Positions 15,646-17,818 of a DNA stretch of 17,818 nucleotides are shown here, one piece after another; the stretch's first letter is position 1; every line of letters begins with the position of its first letter. The notes under the pieces are model-generated. The model did not search any database. It had not been told where the DNA came from and saw nothing but the letters and a program-made list of their open reading frames with translations. The stretch is from contig JBARAD010000100.1 in NCBI GenBank assembly GCA_049791675.1, positions 1 through 17,818 of the forward strand, in the 5' to 3' direction. Both the position numbers and the translations under genes were made by a program. This DNA is from Chryseosolibacter sp049791675 (GTDB lineage: Bacteria; Bacteroidota; Bacteroidia; Cytophagales; Cyclobacteriaceae).

Positions 15646-16170
15646 ATGATCAAGAGAGGATTATACATTTCGATTTTGCTAGTAATTCTGTTTTATTTTG
15701 GATCATGTGAGAGACCAAGTAAGCAACTATGGAATGATAGTAAAATTGAAGATCGAGTAATAGATAGTGCTGAGTTACTTTCTTCAACGCAGGAAGAAAA
15801 TCTTTTTAAACTGATTGAAGAATTAGAGAAAAGTGTAGGATCACAAATTGCAGTTGTGATTATCAACACTCTCCACGGTCAGGATATCAATCAATATTCT
15901 ATTCAAAAATCGGAGGACTTGTCTTTGGGAAGGGATTTATATAATGACGGAGTGTTAATTACGGTTGCATATCAAGATCGGAAAACGAGAATAGAAGTTG
16001 GTTATGGTCTGGAGAAGATCCTGAAGGATGAAGTAACGGCACAAATTATCCGAGAACAGATGCTTCCGAAATTTAGAGAACAGAAAGTGTACGAAGGCAT
16101 TTACGAATCGGTAAGTGCTATTAAGAAGTTAGTTGAAGAGAATAAAAAGCTTGTGGGTCAAAAACCTTGA
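15646..16170 (+). CDS. TPM-domain lipoprotein
   Basis: A 174-residue predicted lipoprotein: a hydrophobic signal (LYISILLVILFYF) and lipobox GSC with Cys21. Residues about 36-165 are a complete TPM domain (TLP18.3/Psb32/MOLO-1 fold, the YgcG family). The start is VIDSAELLSSTQEENL, then GSQIAVVIINTL, the hallmark NDGVLITVAYQDRKTRIEVG followed by YGLEKIL, and helix IIREQMLPKFREQKVYEGIY. The Gly-rich transmembrane tail found in many YgcG-type proteins is absent. TPM domains lack a single agreed function; roles in membrane-protein quality control, phosphatase activity and receptor assembly have been proposed. The gene starts 15 bases after the RHS gene and is AT-rich (about 32% GC at 15721-15780), like the RHS tail, so the two probably arrived together. 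I infer a partner, chaperone or immunity role toward the tail. The family is secure, the role is not. Confidence 0.85.
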   Translation: MIKRGLYISILLVILFYFGSCERPSKQLWNDSKIEDRVIDSAELLSSTQEENLFKLIEELEKSVGSQIAVVIINTLHGQDINQYSIQKSEDLSLGRDLYNDGVLITVAYQDRKTRIEVGYGLEKILKDEVTAQIIREQMLPKFREQKVYEGIYESVSAIKKLVEENKKLVGQKP

Positions 16171-16596
16171 TCATATTAGCTTAAGGTCTTCCATAATCAA
16201 TTTTTCTTTTTTTCTATTAGAAATCGAAAAGTACACTTTGATTTTTTTTCCTTTGTTGTTCACGTGTTCTAGCTCATATCGCCTCTTCAATGTTAAGTAA
16301 GGTGCACCGTATACTTCGTAAGTCTCGTCTTGCAAAGTCTGGATCGAATTAATTTTAATGATAGACTTTCGTGATATTGAGTGAGTACCCATCAGGAAAT
16401 TGAGTGAAGTTATTTTTAACCTCTCCGCATCAAGTAATATAATAGATGCATCACGCATAGTCATGAGGTATGCTAACATGATTGCTGGTATAAGAAACCA
16501 AAAGCTAATTCTTAGGATCAGCAAAAGCGCACACGATCCCGCGATGGCAAGGACGAGTAATATAACTTCTGTCCAAGGGAAATAATTAATCTTCAC
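16171..16596 (-). CDS. Two-helix membrane protein with PH-like domain
   Basis: A 141-residue protein on the minus strand, starting at GTG (16594-16596); the next in-frame ATG would remove the first helix. Residues about 9-28 and 31-47 are hydrophobic and form a helical hairpin. The remaining 90 residues look like a small bacterial PH-type beta domain: ILLDAERLKITSLNF, HSISRKSIIKINSI, then PYLTLKRRYELE and IKVYFSISNRKKE. Proteins of this layout are common, usually uncharacterised, inner-membrane proteins. Its TGA abuts the TGA of the TPM gene with no base between them (joined as TGATCA), so the two transcripts converge. The DNA is very AT-rich, as in the RHS tail cassette. It could belong to that cassette, for example as a membrane immunity protein, but this is only a guess from position. 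Confidence 0.65.
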   Translation of the reverse strand: MKINYFPWTEVILLVLAIAGSCALLLILRISFWFLIPAIMLAYLMTMRDASIILLDAERLKITSLNFLMGTHSISRKSIIKINSIQTLQDETYEVYGAPYLTLKRRYELEHVNNKGKKIKVYFSISNRKKEKLIMEDLKLI

Positions 16597-16597
16597 G

Positions 16598-16801
16598 TTA
16601 GAGAATCACGAATAAGCCTGCTTTGCCCGCCTTGCCCAAATCAGCCTGAGAAAGACCTTTCTTCTTGCGTAACGCGGGCATCTGTTGCCCAATGTCATAC
16701 AGAAATATCGCTTTAGCGATGTGAAAAACGCTGTTTAGGTAAAAATAGGTGATATAAATACCACAAACAACATTGATAAGTCTTGTATTGTTCTGATACA
16801 T
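16598..16801 (-). pseudogene. Remnant of an XRE-family HTH regulator (N-terminal piece)
   Basis: A minus-strand frame whose second half contains IGQQMPALRKKKGLSQADLGKA, apart from a few residues the standard beginning of an XRE/Cro-type helix-turn-helix (helix 1, the K-K-x-LSQ-x-x-L turn, start of helix 2). After this the chain turns into KAGKAGLFVIL and stops, so helices 3-5 are missing. The first 40 residues (MYQNNTRLINVVCGIYITYF onward) do not resemble a regulator. I read it as a truncated copy. The region is AT-rich (27% GC at 16741-16800). The stop lies immediately upstream of the PH-like gene's start. Confidence 0.5.
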
Positions 16802-16911
16802 CTTTTAGTTTGCAATCTAAAATTTTCATCCCTTTGTTGCCCGATTAATAAATAATTATCGAGGCTATCGGTCGGATTTTATTTTTTCAACAGCAAGCCT
16901 GCTTCGCCTGC
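16614..16911. repeat. 17-bp direct repeat AAGCCTGCTTyGCCyGC
   Basis: Two copies with two mismatches, at 16614-16630 and 16895-16911, 281 bases apart. One lies at the end of the truncated XRE remnant, the other near the end of the frameshifted XRE remnant. The reverse complement of either can be read as AG(K/E)AGL in the same relative frame. They may mark a duplication or deletion junction. The DNA between (16802-16864) holds no gene. Confidence 0.4.
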
Positions 16912-17200
16912 ATTCTCTGATGAGCGCATCGCTGCTAATCATAAACACCTGGCTTGGCGCGTCAGCCGGAAGCTCAGAAACCACTTCAATTCTTTTTAAG
17001 TGTGTTTTATCGCGTTCGAGGGAGATTTTACTCACTAAATATTCAGAGAGATCTCGAGCATATCAGCAACTCTCAAAGCGTCTACACTAGAAGGCTTAAC
17101 TTTACTCCGATTATATCTGTCGATGATATCACTGGGCGCGCTCCTTCCACCGCTTTGCCGAGGCCAGGTAAGACTGGCCAATGATATCGCGGAAACATTC
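16865..17200 (-). pseudogene. Frameshifted XRE-family HTH regulator
   Basis: Two minus-strand frames together spell the second half of an XRE-type regulator. Frame one (from 17133 down to 17035) reads SDIIDRYNRSKVKPSSVDAL then RVADMLEISLN, the recognition-helix end and helices 4-5 (family pattern: x-Y-x-R-x-K-x-x-P-S-x-x-x-L-x-x-(I/V)-A-x-x-L-x-(I/V)-S-L-x-Y-L), then meets TAG. Frame two (17041 to the TAG at 16865-16867) picks up exactly where it should: YLVSKISLERDKTHLKRIEV, VSELPADAPSQVFMISSDAL, then IRECRRSRLAVEKIKSD. One missing base near 17041 explains the break. Upstream, fragments such as LGKAVEGARP and IGQSYL lie in other frames, so the N-terminal half is also damaged. The intact ancestor would have been a cytoplasmic DNA-binding repressor of about 120 residues. 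Confidence 0.65.
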
Positions 17201-17255
17201 GAAATCCTGGCCTTTTCACCTACCGCCGCTTCATCCTTTTCCGTATATTTAACCA

Positions 17256-17818
17256 ATGAAAACCTCCCTTTCAATCCTGCTTGCTCTCAACATTACCCTT
17301 GCAAGCCACGCCCAACTGAAGCTTGATTCCCCGACAGAAAACACATCCTCCACAACCACGCTGTTAGATCCGGATTCTCTCAACCAAACCCTGCAACAAC
17401 TGCCATACTCCCTCCTGCCCTCATTCCATAGCATCGACTCCATCCGCCAGCATTTCAACGCCACGGCTGACAGTCTTCAGAAAGACTATCAGACGGCGCT
17501 GTCAGTGATCGGCGCGGAAACCAGAAATATCAACAACGCACTCGACAGCGCAGCCGCGTTAAATTTACCCACTGGTAAATACACCGCCCGACTGGACAGC
17601 ATGAACAGCCTTCGCCTGGATGCTTCAAAGAAGTTCACCTCCCGCCTCCAGGATCTTAAATCCAAAACGACATCCGGACTAAATTCACTAAACCTGCCTC
17701 CCGAATACCAGGAACCATTGAATCAACTCACAACAAAAATAAACACGCTGAACCTCGATGCCGAAATAATTAAAATCCCTGAATTCCAAATCCCCGGATA
17801 CGCTCCACCTGATATTAA
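17256..17818 (+). CDS. Secreted helical (probably coiled-coil) protein, 3' end beyond window
   Basis: An open frame from ATG at 17256 to the window edge (187 codons, no stop). It begins with a clear Sec signal, MKTSLSILLALNITLASHAQ, cut near residue 20. The mature part is rich in Leu, Ser, Asp, Asn and Gln with hydrophobic residues at heptad-like spacing (IDSIRQHFNATADSLQKDY, MNSLRLDASKKFTSRLQDLK, LNQLTTKINTLNLDAEIIK), consistent with long amphipathic helices or coiled coil in the periplasm or outside the cell. I do not recognise the family. The DNA is GC-rich again (57% at 17461-17520), unlike the AT-rich cassette before it, and the gene points away from the XRE remnants. Its stop, full length and any domains lie outside the window. 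Confidence 0.8.
   Translation, partial: MKTSLSILLALNITLASHAQLKLDSPTENTSSTTTLLDPDSLNQTLQQLPYSLLPSFHSIDSIRQHFNATADSLQKDYQTALSVIGAETRNINNALDSAAALNLPTGKYTARLDSMNSLRLDASKKFTSRLQDLKSKTTSGLNSLNLPPEYQEPLNQLTTKINTLNLDAEIIKIPEFQIPGYAPPDI

Noticed and set aside
17035..17274. A 79-residue intact gene starting at 17274 on the minus strand
   Set aside because: Its first half has no family pattern and overlaps the start of the secreted protein gene; only the second half matches an XRE regulator, which continues in another frame after the stop.

Overview
The window looks like a chromosomal accessory region of a Bacteroidota species (Cytophagales/Chitinophagales-like). The pointers are a type IX secretion (T9SS) C-terminal sorting-domain fragment, a DUF6600-type Trp/Tyr-rich lipoprotein, a two-gene RHS system with Ig_7-like repeats and a DUF6443-like segment, lipoproteins with short SSC/AAC/GSC lipoboxes, and the general lack of Shine-Dalgarno sequences. 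No tRNA, rRNA, CRISPR array or intact transposase was seen.

Left part (1-4.3 kb): a few unrelated small genes. These are a PhnB-like VOC protein, a lipoprotein with PQQ-like propeller motifs, a two-helix membrane protein of unknown function and, on the minus strand, a DUF6600-type lipoprotein. The gaps between them carry short tandem arrays whose period is 7 bp at every site. At least four sequence families (consensus CCGTGGA, ATTTAAG, CACTCAC and GCCGGAT) share this period, and two of them occur in both orientations. This is the most unusual non-coding signal here and resembles the heptameric STRR repeats of cyanobacteria. Two small hairpins and a truncated T9SS sorting domain follow.

Centre (4.4-16.2 kb): a LuxR-type regulator with no receiver domain stands just upstream of a large same-strand cluster. 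The first RHS protein (1111 aa, Sec signal) resembles the N-terminal, TcB/SpvB-like half of an RHS shell. Eleven bases later comes the second (2366 aa), with a signal peptide, nine Cys-rich Ig-like repeats, a tenth Ig-like unit, a DUF6443-like segment, YD repeats, an RHS core domain and a 296-residue unrecognised C-terminal tail. Fifteen bases after it is a TPM-domain lipoprotein. I infer a bipartite polymorphic-toxin or surface RHS system in which the tail is the variable cargo and the TPM lipoprotein is its closest candidate partner or immunity protein. GC falls through the tail (about 33% at 15361-15420 by hand count, against about 53% at 12181-12240) and stays low to about 17.0 kb, which suggests a separately acquired cassette.

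Right part (16.2-17.8 kb): a convergent membrane protein whose stop codon abuts that of the TPM gene, then decayed pieces of XRE-type helix-turn-helix regulators, and finally the start of a GC-rich gene for a secreted, helical, probably coiled-coil protein that runs off the right edge.
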